A stretch of 47,857 nucleotides of DNA from CAZFER01 sp964517495. Its GTDB lineage: Bacteria; Hinthialibacterota; Hinthialibacteria; Hinthialibacterales; Hinthialibacteraceae. Numbering within the stretch: the stretch's first letter is position 1; each line of letters begins with the position of its first letter. Position numbers and translations under genes: made by a program. Shown here piece after piece: positions 16,340 to 23,653 of this stretch. The stretch is from positions 1 through 47,857 of the forward strand of contig CAZFER010000050.1 in NCBI GenBank assembly GCA_964517495.1, given 5' to 3'. The notes under the pieces are model-generated. The model was not told the DNA's origin, ran no database searches, and was given only the letters and a program-made list of their open reading frames with translations.

Positions 16340-18496
16340 TTACCTCAGCATATGGGATAATGCCACCGCTTTTTCATAGCGGGTGGGGTATTCATCGTCT
16401 GGATAAATTAACAACATTGCATCCTGCACCAAATGAGGCACGCCTTCTTGATCCACCACATGGCATGCCGCGCATTTCATCGGTCCGGCTGATGAATCGG
16501 GATTCAACGCGGAGGCTTGCTCATGCGAGGTGGGATCCGGTCCCAAAGGATTGACCGGATGCAATCCGTGGGTTGATTGATGGCAGGTTTGACACGCCAA
16601 ACCACTGTGCCCTTTTGAATAGCGCATCAATGAATATTTCTTCTCCTGATCCACAGGGAAATAGGAACCACCCAGGCTTTCCACAAACGGAGGCTTATGG
16701 CAATCTGCACATTTAGGCTCACCAGCCGACAGCCAGTAATCCCCCGCGTCATCCACTGAACGATAGGGTTCACTGGGATCATCCAGCCAGATATCAGACA
16801 CCCGGTCTTGGGGAATCACTTTTGGATCAAAAAAGTCTTCGGCATCGTAATCTGAATACGCGCCGCCAGCCATGCCATTCATCGCTTGTACAATCTCATC
16901 GATGGACTTGTTACGAAGGGTCTCACCCGCTTGCTCAAAATTTTCCAATTTATCGGCTTTATAAAGCAAGCGCGAACCAAGGTTGTGACAGTTGGTGCAA
17001 TACATCCCCAAGCCATCATCCATTACATTTTCCAACACCCATGTTCCCACACTGTTCAAATGGCTTCGGGTGGAAAGCATCTGCCGTGCACGTGGGTTGG
17101 AATGCACATCACGTCCCAAAAAACAACCGCCCCAGTTCTTGCGAATATCCCCTGTGCGCACGCCTTTAAAGCGCCCGAAATCATCCACTGGATAATGTTC
17201 CATGGTTCCACTTTGCCAATGGGCGGGGTGGCATACCTGGCAATTGGCTGCTCTGCCATAGCGGTCCGGTTCGGGCACCTGCTCCATATGATTGAGGTGG
17301 ATTGAAACCGTCAACGCCCTTGCCTTGATCCCGGTTTCTTTCACCGATTCGCTTTTTAACACTCCCAAAATGTTATCCGCATGGCACGATTGGCATTTTA
17401 CAGGTGGACGCCCCAAGCGGGTGGTTGCCGCACCGGTGGTGTCATCGGGATCATAATTTTCCAAAAAGCGTGTGCCATGCCGCTTATCATGAATTTGCAA
17501 CATGCTTATAGCGGCTGCCTTCACACTGGCATAATAATGGGTGGTATTCGAAAAGGTATTCTTCCAAAAATCATATTCCTTTTTGTAATAATCAAACTCA
17601 TCCCCATTCGCCACATAACTGGAATGACAGCGTGTACAGGCAGGCGTATCCACGGGGTTGGTTCCCACAAACGACACCGGTTCCCCGTTGCTGTGCTTAA
17701 CGATTGTTAACTCATCCGCCTCGGTTTTTCCATTGGCGTTCCTGTCATCCCATTTTCCAAGACTCACCCGTGCGCGTTGATAAGGTCGAAACATCTCCTC
17801 CTTGACAGCGCGGATATGGGGCGTTGCTCCGTCATACAACGCAGTCATCGGCAAACCCAATGCTTCCCATAGATGGCGTTGCCCCAAGGCGATGGGAATT
17901 TCGGTTTCTCCATCATTTAATGTTGTATATACTATCGTGCCTTGTTCGCCGGTATACTCCAACACATCCCCACTGATTGGCTTACCCGTTGGGCCATGAT
18001 CCTGGGTTATGCGAATATCCGGCCCAACATACAATCGTTGACTCGCCCCTTCCGGCTTCTTTTTCAAAGGGGCTTCGGCATAGGTGTAAAGCTGGCTGAA
18101 TTCAAAATTGGCGAATGAATCAATAGGATCGTTGGTGTCCCCATCTCCATTGACATCGTAGGGCACATTCCAATAGAGCATCTTTGGCCCTTCAGAAAAG
18201 GTATTATTTTCATGCTCATACCACAATACTAAATTATCCTCTTCCAAATCGGTGTGTTGAAGAATCTTTGGTTTTTGATCCTTGCTCTCCGCGGTTTTGA
18301 CGATCTGTGCCAGCACACTATTATAAGGAGGCAACACACAGCAATACGAAAGGTCAAAGCCGGTGCAATGCATGCCTAATTCATAAAAAACGGAAATGTT
18401 ATAATCATTGGGTGGAACGCCTTTTCCTCCTTGCGCGAATCCATGATTTACGATTAATCCTATAAACAATCCGATTGCCACAACCATATTTCGCAT
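16340..18496 (-). CDS. Seven-heme c-type cytochrome, periplasmic
   Basis: This 718-aa protein has a signal peptide (1-22, ending GFAQ). Seven CxxCH heme-binding motifs begin at residues 287, 368, 419, 500, 596, 635 and 675, so all hemes lie in the C-terminal 60%. The heme-free N-terminal domain has two calcium-type loops: DVNGDGDTND at 114-123, and a full EF-hand-like loop D251-x-N-x-N-G...E262. A CTGFDLSYCC cluster lies at 44-53. The ATG is preceded by AAGGAGA. It is divergent from the Crp/Fnr gene (172-bp gap). The role is electron transfer or redox catalysis outside the cytoplasm. No named family is recognised. Confidence 0.88.
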   Translation of the reverse strand: MRNMVVAIGLFIGLIVNHGFAQGGKGVPPNDYNISVFYELGMHCTGFDLSYCCVLPPYNSVLAQIVKTAESKDQKPKILQHTDLEEDNLVLWYEHENNTFSEGPKMLYWNVPYDVNGDGDTNDPIDSFANFEFSQLYTYAEAPLKKKPEGASQRLYVGPDIRITQDHGPTGKPISGDVLEYTGEQGTIVYTTLNDGETEIPIALGQRHLWEALGLPMTALYDGATPHIRAVKEEMFRPYQRARVSLGKWDDRNANGKTEADELTIVKHSNGEPVSFVGTNPVDTPACTRCHSSYVANGDEFDYYKKEYDFWKNTFSNTTHYYASVKAAAISMLQIHDKRHGTRFLENYDPDDTTGAATTRLGRPPVKCQSCHADNILGVLKSESVKETGIKARALTVSIHLNHMEQVPEPDRYGRAANCQVCHPAHWQSGTMEHYPVDDFGRFKGVRTGDIRKNWGGCFLGRDVHSNPRARQMLSTRSHLNSVGTWVLENVMDDGLGMYCTNCHNLGSRLLYKADKLENFEQAGETLRNKSIDEIVQAMNGMAGGAYSDYDAEDFFDPKVIPQDRVSDIWLDDPSEPYRSVDDAGDYWLSAGEPKCADCHKPPFVESLGGSYFPVDQEKKYSLMRYSKGHSGLACQTCHQSTHGLHPVNPLGPDPTSHEQASALNPDSSAGPMKCAACHVVDQEGVPHLVQDAMLLIYPDDEYPTRYEKAVALSHMLR

Positions 18497-18668
18497 GCGA
18501 AATTCTCCTTATGCTGTTGATCCATTATTCATCAATGTACCATTGATTTATGGTGTTGGCGAGTGAAAAGAGGTTCGAATGTATTACCAAACAAACACCG
18601 CCTTACAACCCGTCTAACCGTCTGTATAATTTGAGATTAACAAATTGAACAATCAGGAGCTTTTTGGT
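18497..18668. promoter_or_regulatory. Divergent control region, seven-heme cytochrome / Crp-Fnr regulator
   Basis: This gap must hold promoters for both genes. There is no perfect FNR box. TTGAGATTAACAA (18631-18643) is a degenerate version of TTGAT-N4-ATCAA placed about 25 bases before the regulator's ATG, where it could give autoregulation. This is suggestive only. Confidence 0.3.
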
Positions 18669-19361
18669 ATGCCCACCCACGATCAAATACGGGAAATTCT
18701 GCGGGAAAATTCACTTTTCAATGCCCTCACCCCCGACCTTCTCGATCGGATAATCCCGATTTGCACCATTGTTAAAAAAGATACAAATGAATTCTTGTTC
18801 CAAATCAGTGAACCGGCAAACGGATTCTTTATCGTTATTTCAGGCCTGGTCAAAGTATTTCGCCACACCGCAGAGGGGGATGAACATATTCTCCATTTCT
18901 TCAGCGAAGGTGATTCGGTTGCCGAAGCGGCGATATTCGATTTGCAGGTTTATCCAGCTTCATGCACTGCCTTGGTTCCTACAACTTGCCTTTATATTGA
19001 TAGCAAAGCATTCATCACCCTATTAAGTCGATATTCTGAGCTTTCGATGGCTGTTATCAACAGCCTGTCACGGCGCTTGCGAAAATTCACCACCATGATT
19101 GAAGAACTTTCCCTTAAACACGTTTCCGCCCGCCTGGCTTCTTTTCTCCATGAAAACGCGACCCAACAATCAGGGCGTTGGATTGTTCGCCTCGAAGTCT
19201 CCAAAAGTACCTTGGCATCTCATTTGGGTACAATTAAGGAGACCCTTTCCCGCTCATTCCGCAAACTGAAGGATATGCAAATCATCAACGAAAAAGCTGA
19301 AGGCTACATCGAGATACTCAACCCTTCCGATTTGCTCGCTATCGCAAAACGATTGGATTAA
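18669..19361 (+). CDS. Crp/Fnr family transcriptional regulator
   Basis: This 230-aa protein has an N-terminal cyclic-nucleotide-binding-type beta roll (about 15-120, with 'GFFIVISGLVKVFRH'), a dimer helix ('VINSLSRRLRKFTTMIEEL') and a C-terminal winged helix with recognition segment 'SKSTLASHLGTIKETLSRSFRKL'. It lacks the N-terminal cysteine cluster of oxygen-sensing FNR, so it is closer to the DNR/NnrR-like types that sense NO through heme or to generic Crp-like types. The ATG at 18669 has AGGAG nine bases upstream. An in-frame TTG at 18645 is less likely. It lies immediately upstream of two perfect FNR-type palindromes, so it probably controls the Rieske/HAO-like operon. Confidence 0.92.
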   Translation: MPTHDQIREILRENSLFNALTPDLLDRIIPICTIVKKDTNEFLFQISEPANGFFIVISGLVKVFRHTAEGDEHILHFFSEGDSVAEAAIFDLQVYPASCTALVPTTCLYIDSKAFITLLSRYSELSMAVINSLSRRLRKFTTMIEELSLKHVSARLASFLHENATQQSGRWIVRLEVSKSTLASHLGTIKETLSRSFRKLKDMQIINEKAEGYIEILNPSDLLAIAKRLD

Positions 19362-19372
19362 CCTGCACCAGG

Positions 19373-19388
19373 GTTGATTTAAATCAAC
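19373..19388. promoter_or_regulatory. FNR/DNR-type operator, site 1
   Basis: GTTGATTTAAATCAAC is a perfect 16-bp palindrome containing TTGAT-N4-ATCAA, the consensus target of Crp/Fnr-family regulators of anaerobic respiration. It starts 12 bases after the regulator's stop codon. Its centre is 75 bp from site 2, about seven helical turns, so dimers on both sites would face the same side of the DNA. Confidence 0.85.
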
Positions 19389-19389
19389 A

Positions 19390-19418
19390 CTAGATGTTAA
19401 TCTGGGTATACCATCTAG
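19390..19418. repeat. Inverted repeat between the two operators
   Basis: CTAGATG (19390-19396) and CATCTAG (19412-19418) are exact reverse complements 15 bases apart, with a GGTATACC palindrome (19405-19412) at the inner edge. It could be a further protein site or a weak transcript hairpin. There is no T-run. Confidence 0.4.
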
Positions 19419-19445
19419 CCACTGCTCAACACGACTTATTGTAAC

Positions 19446-19465
19446 GTGTTGATTTAAATCAACAC
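19446..19465. promoter_or_regulatory. FNR/DNR-type operator, site 2
   Basis: GTGTTGATTTAAATCAACAC is a perfect 20-bp palindrome with the TTGAT-N4-ATCAA core. If it works as a class II activator site centred at -41.5, transcription would start near 19497 and the A/T-rich TAGTAAAAT around 19489 would serve as -10. The Rieske ATG follows at 19608. The two sites together imply tight activation, or activation plus repression, of the operon. Confidence 0.87.
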
Positions 19466-19607
19466 TCAATCATATTTAACTGTCAAAATAGTAAAATAAT
19501 TTTATTTTTCGTAGACTCTGGATTCATGAAATGTTATAACGGGATTCCTATTATATTCATGATAGTCATTAGAAATATACCAAAATCAAAATAAAGAGGA
19601 ACAAACA

Positions 19608-20069
19608 ATGAAGCGACGTGACTTATTTGCCTCAATCGCCATGGCGGCTGGTTTAGTCGTCAGTTATGGAACCCTTGCCGCCCAAGGCCTCCTCTTTCTT
19701 TTACCTAAAAAAACCAAGCCTGATACACGAAAATTATTTGCCGGGCAAATAAACCAATTCGATGTTGGTGGGGTGAATACCCTGCATGACCTGGAAGGCA
19801 ATCCCATCCTGGTACGAAGGCTTGATGAGAGTACCTTTCAGGCCTTTGATTCAACATGCCCTCATTTAGGCTGCAAAGTTCATTGGGAAGAGGATAAAGA
19901 CCGCTTTTTATGCCCGTGCCATATGGGTGTTTTTAACAAAGAAGGCGTCGCTATTTCAGGCCCACCCGCGGATGGTGGCCAAAACCTGAATGAAGTGCCC
20001 CTGATTGTGGATCAAGAGAGTGGAGTGCTTTATCTTGAAGTGAAGGATATTGATAGGAGGCACGCCTAA
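19608..20069 (+). CDS. Rieske iron-sulfur protein of a cytochrome bc-type complex
   Basis: This 153-aa protein has a membrane anchor with twin-arginine character (KRRDLFASIAMAAG, residues 2-15; helix to about 30). The Rieske [2Fe-2S] ligands are C84 and H86 (CPHLGC) and C102 and H105 (CPCHMG), with the C89-C104 disulfide pair present. It would accept electrons from quinol at the outer face of the membrane. AGAGGAA precedes the ATG. Its TAA overlaps the cytochrome b ATG (TAATG), so the two are translationally coupled. First gene of the operon behind the two FNR-type boxes. Confidence 0.95.
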   Translation: MKRRDLFASIAMAAGLVVSYGTLAAQGLLFLLPKKTKPDTRKLFAGQINQFDVGGVNTLHDLEGNPILVRRLDESTFQAFDSTCPHLGCKVHWEEDKDRFLCPCHMGVFNKEGVAISGPPADGGQNLNEVPLIVDQESGVLYLEVKDIDRRHA

Positions 20070-21142
20070 TGCCTATCGAAAATCAATCCCATAAAAGCAT
20101 CGTTCAGAAATTAAACGACATGTTCCCTGTTGATTGGGAATTGCTCCGGCATGCTGGTGCTGAACCGGTGCCCAATCATCTAAAAAAATGGTGGTTTTGT
20201 TTGGGAGGCACCGTTCTTTATCTTTTCGTCGTGCAAGTCATCACCGGAATCGCACTCACCTTTTATTACGTCCCCTCCCCCGATCAAGCCTATCAAAGCA
20301 TCGAGAACATTACCCATAACGTTCGTTTTGGCTGGTATTTACGCTCATTGCATATGTGGTCATCCAACTTTATGATCATCGCCTTGTTTCTTCATATGCT
20401 TCGCGTGTTTTTTACCGGCGCCTACCGTCATCCGCGCCAATTAAACTGGTGTGTTGGTTTTCTTTTGATGGGTGTTACATTAACTTTCGGTTTTACAGGA
20501 TATTCATTGGTCTATGAACAGCTGAGCTTTTGGGGCGCCACGGTCGCCTGTAACCTTGTTGAAGCAGTTCCCCTTATTGGCCCAACCCTGGGAAACTTTT
20601 TACGCGGTGGACCAGAAATAGGAGAAAACACCTTAACCCGATTTTTCGTTCTCCACATCGGTGTGCTTCCCACCGCGGCTTTTATCCTCATCGGCCTGCA
20701 TATTCTTCTCATCCGCCTGCAGGGTGTTACCGAACTTAAATTCGAAGGCGAAGAAGAACATGGCAAAAATACTCATTTCCGCTTTTGGCCTGAACACGCC
20801 ACCACGGAACTCTTAATCGGTGTACTATTGATGTATTTTTTAACCATCGTCGCCCTGATCTTCCCCGCCGAATTGGGTGAACCAGCCGATCCCACCACAA
20901 CGCCTGAACACATCAAACCCGAATGGTATTTCTACTTTAATTTTCGTCTTCTTAAACTCACCTCCCTCAAAGTGAGTGTTCTTTTAACTTCAGTTTTAGG
21001 AGCCATCCTCTTTTTCTGGCCCTTTATTGAAGAATGGATATCCAAACGATGGAAACTATCAGACCGGTTTATCGTCACGCTGGGCGTGATTGGTTTTCTC
21101 GGTTTTTTAATTTTGACAGTATGGGAATCTTTTGCCATTTAA
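20069..21142 (+). CDS. b6-type cytochrome b fused to subunit IV-like part
   Basis: This 357-aa protein is the quinol-oxidising membrane core. Two His pairs hold the b hemes: LHMW...FLHML with 13 residues between, and LHIG...GLHIL with 14 between, the latter spacing being characteristic of cytochrome b6. C44 in WWFCLGG aligns with the b6 Cys35 that binds the extra heme c(n). The C-terminal third contains PEWYFYFNFRLLKL, the PEWY quinol-site motif of subunit IV, so b6 and subunit IV are one chain. GGAGG precedes the start. It is coupled to the Rieske gene upstream. The octaheme gene begins 13 bp after its stop. Confidence 0.95.
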   Translation: MPIENQSHKSIVQKLNDMFPVDWELLRHAGAEPVPNHLKKWWFCLGGTVLYLFVVQVITGIALTFYYVPSPDQAYQSIENITHNVRFGWYLRSLHMWSSNFMIIALFLHMLRVFFTGAYRHPRQLNWCVGFLLMGVTLTFGFTGYSLVYEQLSFWGATVACNLVEAVPLIGPTLGNFLRGGPEIGENTLTRFFVLHIGVLPTAAFILIGLHILLIRLQGVTELKFEGEEEHGKNTHFRFWPEHATTELLIGVLLMYFLTIVALIFPAELGEPADPTTTPEHIKPEWYFYFNFRLLKLTSLKVSVLLTSVLGAILFFWPFIEEWISKRWKLSDRFIVTLGVIGFLGFLILTVWESFAI

Positions 21143-21155
21143 AGGAGCAACAGGC

Positions 21156-22772
21156 ATGACACTGAATACCAAACGCTATATCGTCGCTGTATTATCCGTC
21201 TTTTTCCTCGCTTCACTTTTGCTGGTCGCCTATCAGGAATCCAAACGGCATCGCATGGAAGAAAAACTCGAGCCGATCATCACCGCTGCTAATAAAGCAT
21301 GTGTTGAATGCCACCGCCAGGATTCACCCGCTCTGGTCATGGAGTGGGAACATTCACGGCATGCGCTCTATGGAGTGGGGTGCCTTGACTGCCATATTGC
21401 AGAAGAAGGGGAGATTGACGCCTGGGAACACGAAGGCCAATACGTCTCCGCCCTGGTTACACCACTTGATTGTGCCAAATGCCATCAAAAGGAACACGAA
21501 CAATTTTCTGTCAGCCACCATGCTCGTGCTGGTGAAATCCTAGCCAGTTTGGATAATGTCCTCGCCGAAAAAGCGGCCGGTACCCCCGACAACATCGCTG
21601 ATGCGGTTAATGGCTGCTGGCAATGCCACGGCAGTATCATTAAATTTAAAAAAGATGAAGAGGGCAACATTCTGCGTACCGGTAAAGAAAACAAACCAGT
21701 TATTGATCCCAATACCTGGCCTAATAGCGGGATGGGCCGCCTCAACCCGGATGGATCAAAAGGTTCATGCCACGCCTGCCATTCACGGCATGCGTTTCAA
21801 GCCAAACTTTCACGTTCACCCGAAAATTGTGGTAAATGCCACATGGGACCCGACCATCCGCAAATCGAAGTCTATAACGAATCCAAACACGGCATCGCTT
21901 TTTATGCCAATCGGGACCGCATGGCCCTCGATAAAGAGGGCGATTGGGTGCTTGGCCGTGATTACTCCGCCGCTCCCACCTGTGCCACCTGCCACATCAG
22001 TAGTTATATGACTCCCCAAGGCGTCTATGAAGCCAACACCCACGATGTCGGTGAACGAATTAGTTGGACGCTGCGCCCTGTCATAAGCACTAAACTGAAT
22101 ATGGTTATCTTCGAAGATGGATTTAAAGAAGATTATCCAGGCACTCGTGAATTACCTAAAGTCGGTGATACCATTGAAACAACAGAAAAAGTGGTCGAAA
22201 ACGAAGAATTGGTATCAAAAACCGTCCCGCGAACAGTGGCCAAAATCGTCACCTGGCAGGACCGCCGCAAGAATATGAAGAGCGTTTGCCTGAATTGCCA
22301 TAACGATACCTACGTCGATAATTTCTACAAACAGTTTGACGATCTGGTGGTGCTTTATAATGAAAAGTTCGCTCGTCCCGCAAAACAGATTATGGACGAA
22401 CTCAAAGCGGATGGTGTCCTTAATCCGGACGCACCGTTTGAACATCATGTTCAGTGGGTATTTTGGGAACTGTGGCATCACGAAGGCCGCCGCGCCCGGC
22501 ATGGCGCCAGCATGATGGGCCCCGACTACACCCATTGGCACGGCATGTATGAAGTGGCTAAACACTTTTATGAAAAATTCCTGCCCGCTGTTGTTGAGGC
22601 GGCTGGCACCAAGAGTCCTGAAATGAAGCAGAAATATGAAGCTAAAGTTCAACAAATCCTCACTCAACCCGAACATCGCTGGATTAAAGGGCTCGATCCC
22701 GATGAAGCGGAAGCCATGCGCCAAATGTATCAGGAACGTTATAACCAATCCGCCGTTGGAGAAGAAAAATGA
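21156..22772 (+). CDS. Octaheme cytochrome c, hydroxylamine oxidoreductase (HAO)-like
   Basis: This 538-aa protein has an N-terminal hydrophobic segment (8-26) without a clear cleavage site, so it may be membrane anchored. Eight CxxCH motifs start at residues 49, 76, 106, 154, 205, 225, 276 and 378. The family landmarks are present: 'W..SRHALYGVGCLDCH', 'GPDHPQIEVYNESKHGIAFY', 'THDVGERISWTLRP' and 'HHEGRRARHGASMMGPDY', followed by WHGMYE. HAO-type enzymes oxidise hydroxylamine or reduce nitrite/NO, depending on a heme-tyrosine crosslink. Y458 and Y465 lie in the region to test. About 50 extra residues (315-365) separate hemes 7 and 8. The ATG has AGGAG eight bases upstream. Gene order implies electron exchange with the Rieske/cytochrome b complex. 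Confidence 0.9.
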   Translation: MTLNTKRYIVAVLSVFFLASLLLVAYQESKRHRMEEKLEPIITAANKACVECHRQDSPALVMEWEHSRHALYGVGCLDCHIAEEGEIDAWEHEGQYVSALVTPLDCAKCHQKEHEQFSVSHHARAGEILASLDNVLAEKAAGTPDNIADAVNGCWQCHGSIIKFKKDEEGNILRTGKENKPVIDPNTWPNSGMGRLNPDGSKGSCHACHSRHAFQAKLSRSPENCGKCHMGPDHPQIEVYNESKHGIAFYANRDRMALDKEGDWVLGRDYSAAPTCATCHISSYMTPQGVYEANTHDVGERISWTLRPVISTKLNMVIFEDGFKEDYPGTRELPKVGDTIETTEKVVENEELVSKTVPRTVAKIVTWQDRRKNMKSVCLNCHNDTYVDNFYKQFDDLVVLYNEKFARPAKQIMDELKADGVLNPDAPFEHHVQWVFWELWHHEGRRARHGASMMGPDYTHWHGMYEVAKHFYEKFLPAVVEAAGTKSPEMKQKYEAKVQQILTQPEHRWIKGLDPDEAEAMRQMYQERYNQSAVGEEK

Positions 22773-23380
22773 ACACCCCGCTAAAAATCCAACCCATTCA
22801 AAATGCAAGAGACAGCCTTGACCGGATGGCCAACGAATTAAAGGACGATGATGCGTTCAGTTTCAAAGGAGCGTTGGTATGGGGTTGGAACGCAGTCGGT
22901 TTATTGGCGTATTTACGCCTTTACCCCGAACGGGAACAATTTGATGCCTGGGTAAGGGATTACCTCCACAAGGGTGATCCCGCCCTTCAGGTTGAACGAG
23001 ATGCCCATTGGGAAGAGAAGCAGAGCTTAACGTTTATCATTCTGTTGGATTTGCTCAGTGATACCAATCTCCCCAGTTTGAAGCCTGAATTTTATCAGGG
23101 CTGGCAGGACCGCATGTCCCGCTGTCGTGAACTACGACAACGGGTGCAACAAATCATAGGCTGTCAAATTGACGAACAGCGGCGCCAACAACTCTTGCTG
23201 TTACTCGCCGCCTACCATCGCCTTTTTCGAACACCAGCTGAAGTTATAATCGACAAAGAAACAATCCAGAGCGCCCTGCCTGCGTTATTCGATCTCATCG
23301 AAGAACTGATCGATTCAGGCTGGGATGAAGCACGATCATTAAGCGAAGCCGTCAACCGCTGTCGCCAGATTGTGAGTTGA
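22769..23380 (+). CDS. Unknown helical protein coupled to the HAO-like gene
   Basis: This 203-aa protein is not recognised. Its start overlaps the octaheme stop (ATGA), with GGAGAAG as ribosome site, which argues for a functional tie. It has no signal peptide or transmembrane helix, so it should be cytoplasmic. It is predicted almost all alpha-helical and rich in Leu, Gln, Arg and Glu, with blocks 'DAWVRDYLHKGDP', 'AHWEEKQSLTFIILLDLLSD' and 'RRQQLLLLLAAYHRLF'. A maturation or assembly chaperone for the complex (in the manner of TorD-like proteins) is a guess from size, helicity and location. No motif proves it. Confidence 0.75.
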   Translation: MNTPLKIQPIQNARDSLDRMANELKDDDAFSFKGALVWGWNAVGLLAYLRLYPEREQFDAWVRDYLHKGDPALQVERDAHWEEKQSLTFIILLDLLSDTNLPSLKPEFYQGWQDRMSRCRELRQRVQQIIGCQIDEQRRQQLLLLLAAYHRLFRTPAEVIIDKETIQSALPALFDLIEELIDSGWDEARSLSEAVNRCRQIVS

Positions 23381-23412
23381 TGAGCGGTTTTGGATTTATC
23401 AAATCATGGGCA

Positions 23413-23486
23413 TCCCGGTCTCAACACCGGGTTGACACATAGGTCAACCCCTACATGCGGTAGGAGCGAACCCAGTGTCATTAATT
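23413..23486 (-). repeat. Dispersed repeat family R1, copy 2
   Basis: This copy is the reverse complement of the 11-83 pattern. It carries two hairpins: GGGTTGAC/GTCAACCC around a short loop, and CCCGGT/ACCGGG. Compared with copy 3 the stem bases differ but pairing is kept. Confidence 0.65.
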
Positions 23487-23508
23487 TAAGAACAAGCTAG
23501 ATCGTTAG

Positions 23509-23579
23509 ATTAATGACATTGGATAACCTCCTGCATATTGTAGAGGCAAACCTATGTGTTTGCTCTTTGTTGACCGGTG
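23509..23579 (+). repeat. Dispersed repeat family R1, copy 3
   Basis: It starts ATTAATGACATTGG like copy 1 and shares CTCCT, ACCTATGTGT and GTTGA..CCGG with copy 2. Its core stem is GCAAAC/GTTTGC, different from copy 2 in sequence but still complementary. Confidence 0.55.
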
Positions 23580-23604
23580 GGCTACGCTTCGCCTTGAGCC
23601 CACC
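23576..23604. repeat. Palindromic repeat, GGTGGGCT/AGCCCACC
   Basis: Two perfect 8-base arms surround a 13-base loop that includes GCTTCG. Elements of this type, with a GTGGGCT..AGCCCAC frame, recur between genes in many bacterial genomes (from memory). It adjoins repeat R1 copy 3. Confidence 0.6.
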
Positions 23605-23653
23605 CTACAACTAAATAACTGTGGGTATATTAAACATCATTCTCGAGGTTTAA

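Larger units (their letters stand above)
23381..23653. other. Repeat-filled intergenic region
   Basis: No gene is seen. Nearly the whole gap is made of two oppositely oriented copies of repeat R1 (23413-23486 and 23509-23579) and an adjoining palindrome (23576-23604). The head-to-head copies place TGTCATTAAT and ATTAATGACA about 25 bases apart. This may separate the octaheme operon from the cytochrome c gene. Confidence 0.6.

Noticed and set aside
16886..17305. 139-codon plus-strand ORF opposite the seven-heme cytochrome
   Set aside because: Antisense shadow of the cytochrome gene, which has seven CxxCH motifs and a good ribosome site.
18511..18529. TTGAT...ATCAA in the seven-heme/regulator gap as an FNR box
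   Set aside because: Half-sites are nine bases apart instead of four, so it does not fit the consensus operator.
22215..22808. 197-codon minus-strand ORF opposite the octaheme gene
   Set aside because: It is the antisense shadow of a gene with clear heme motifs and has no features of its own.
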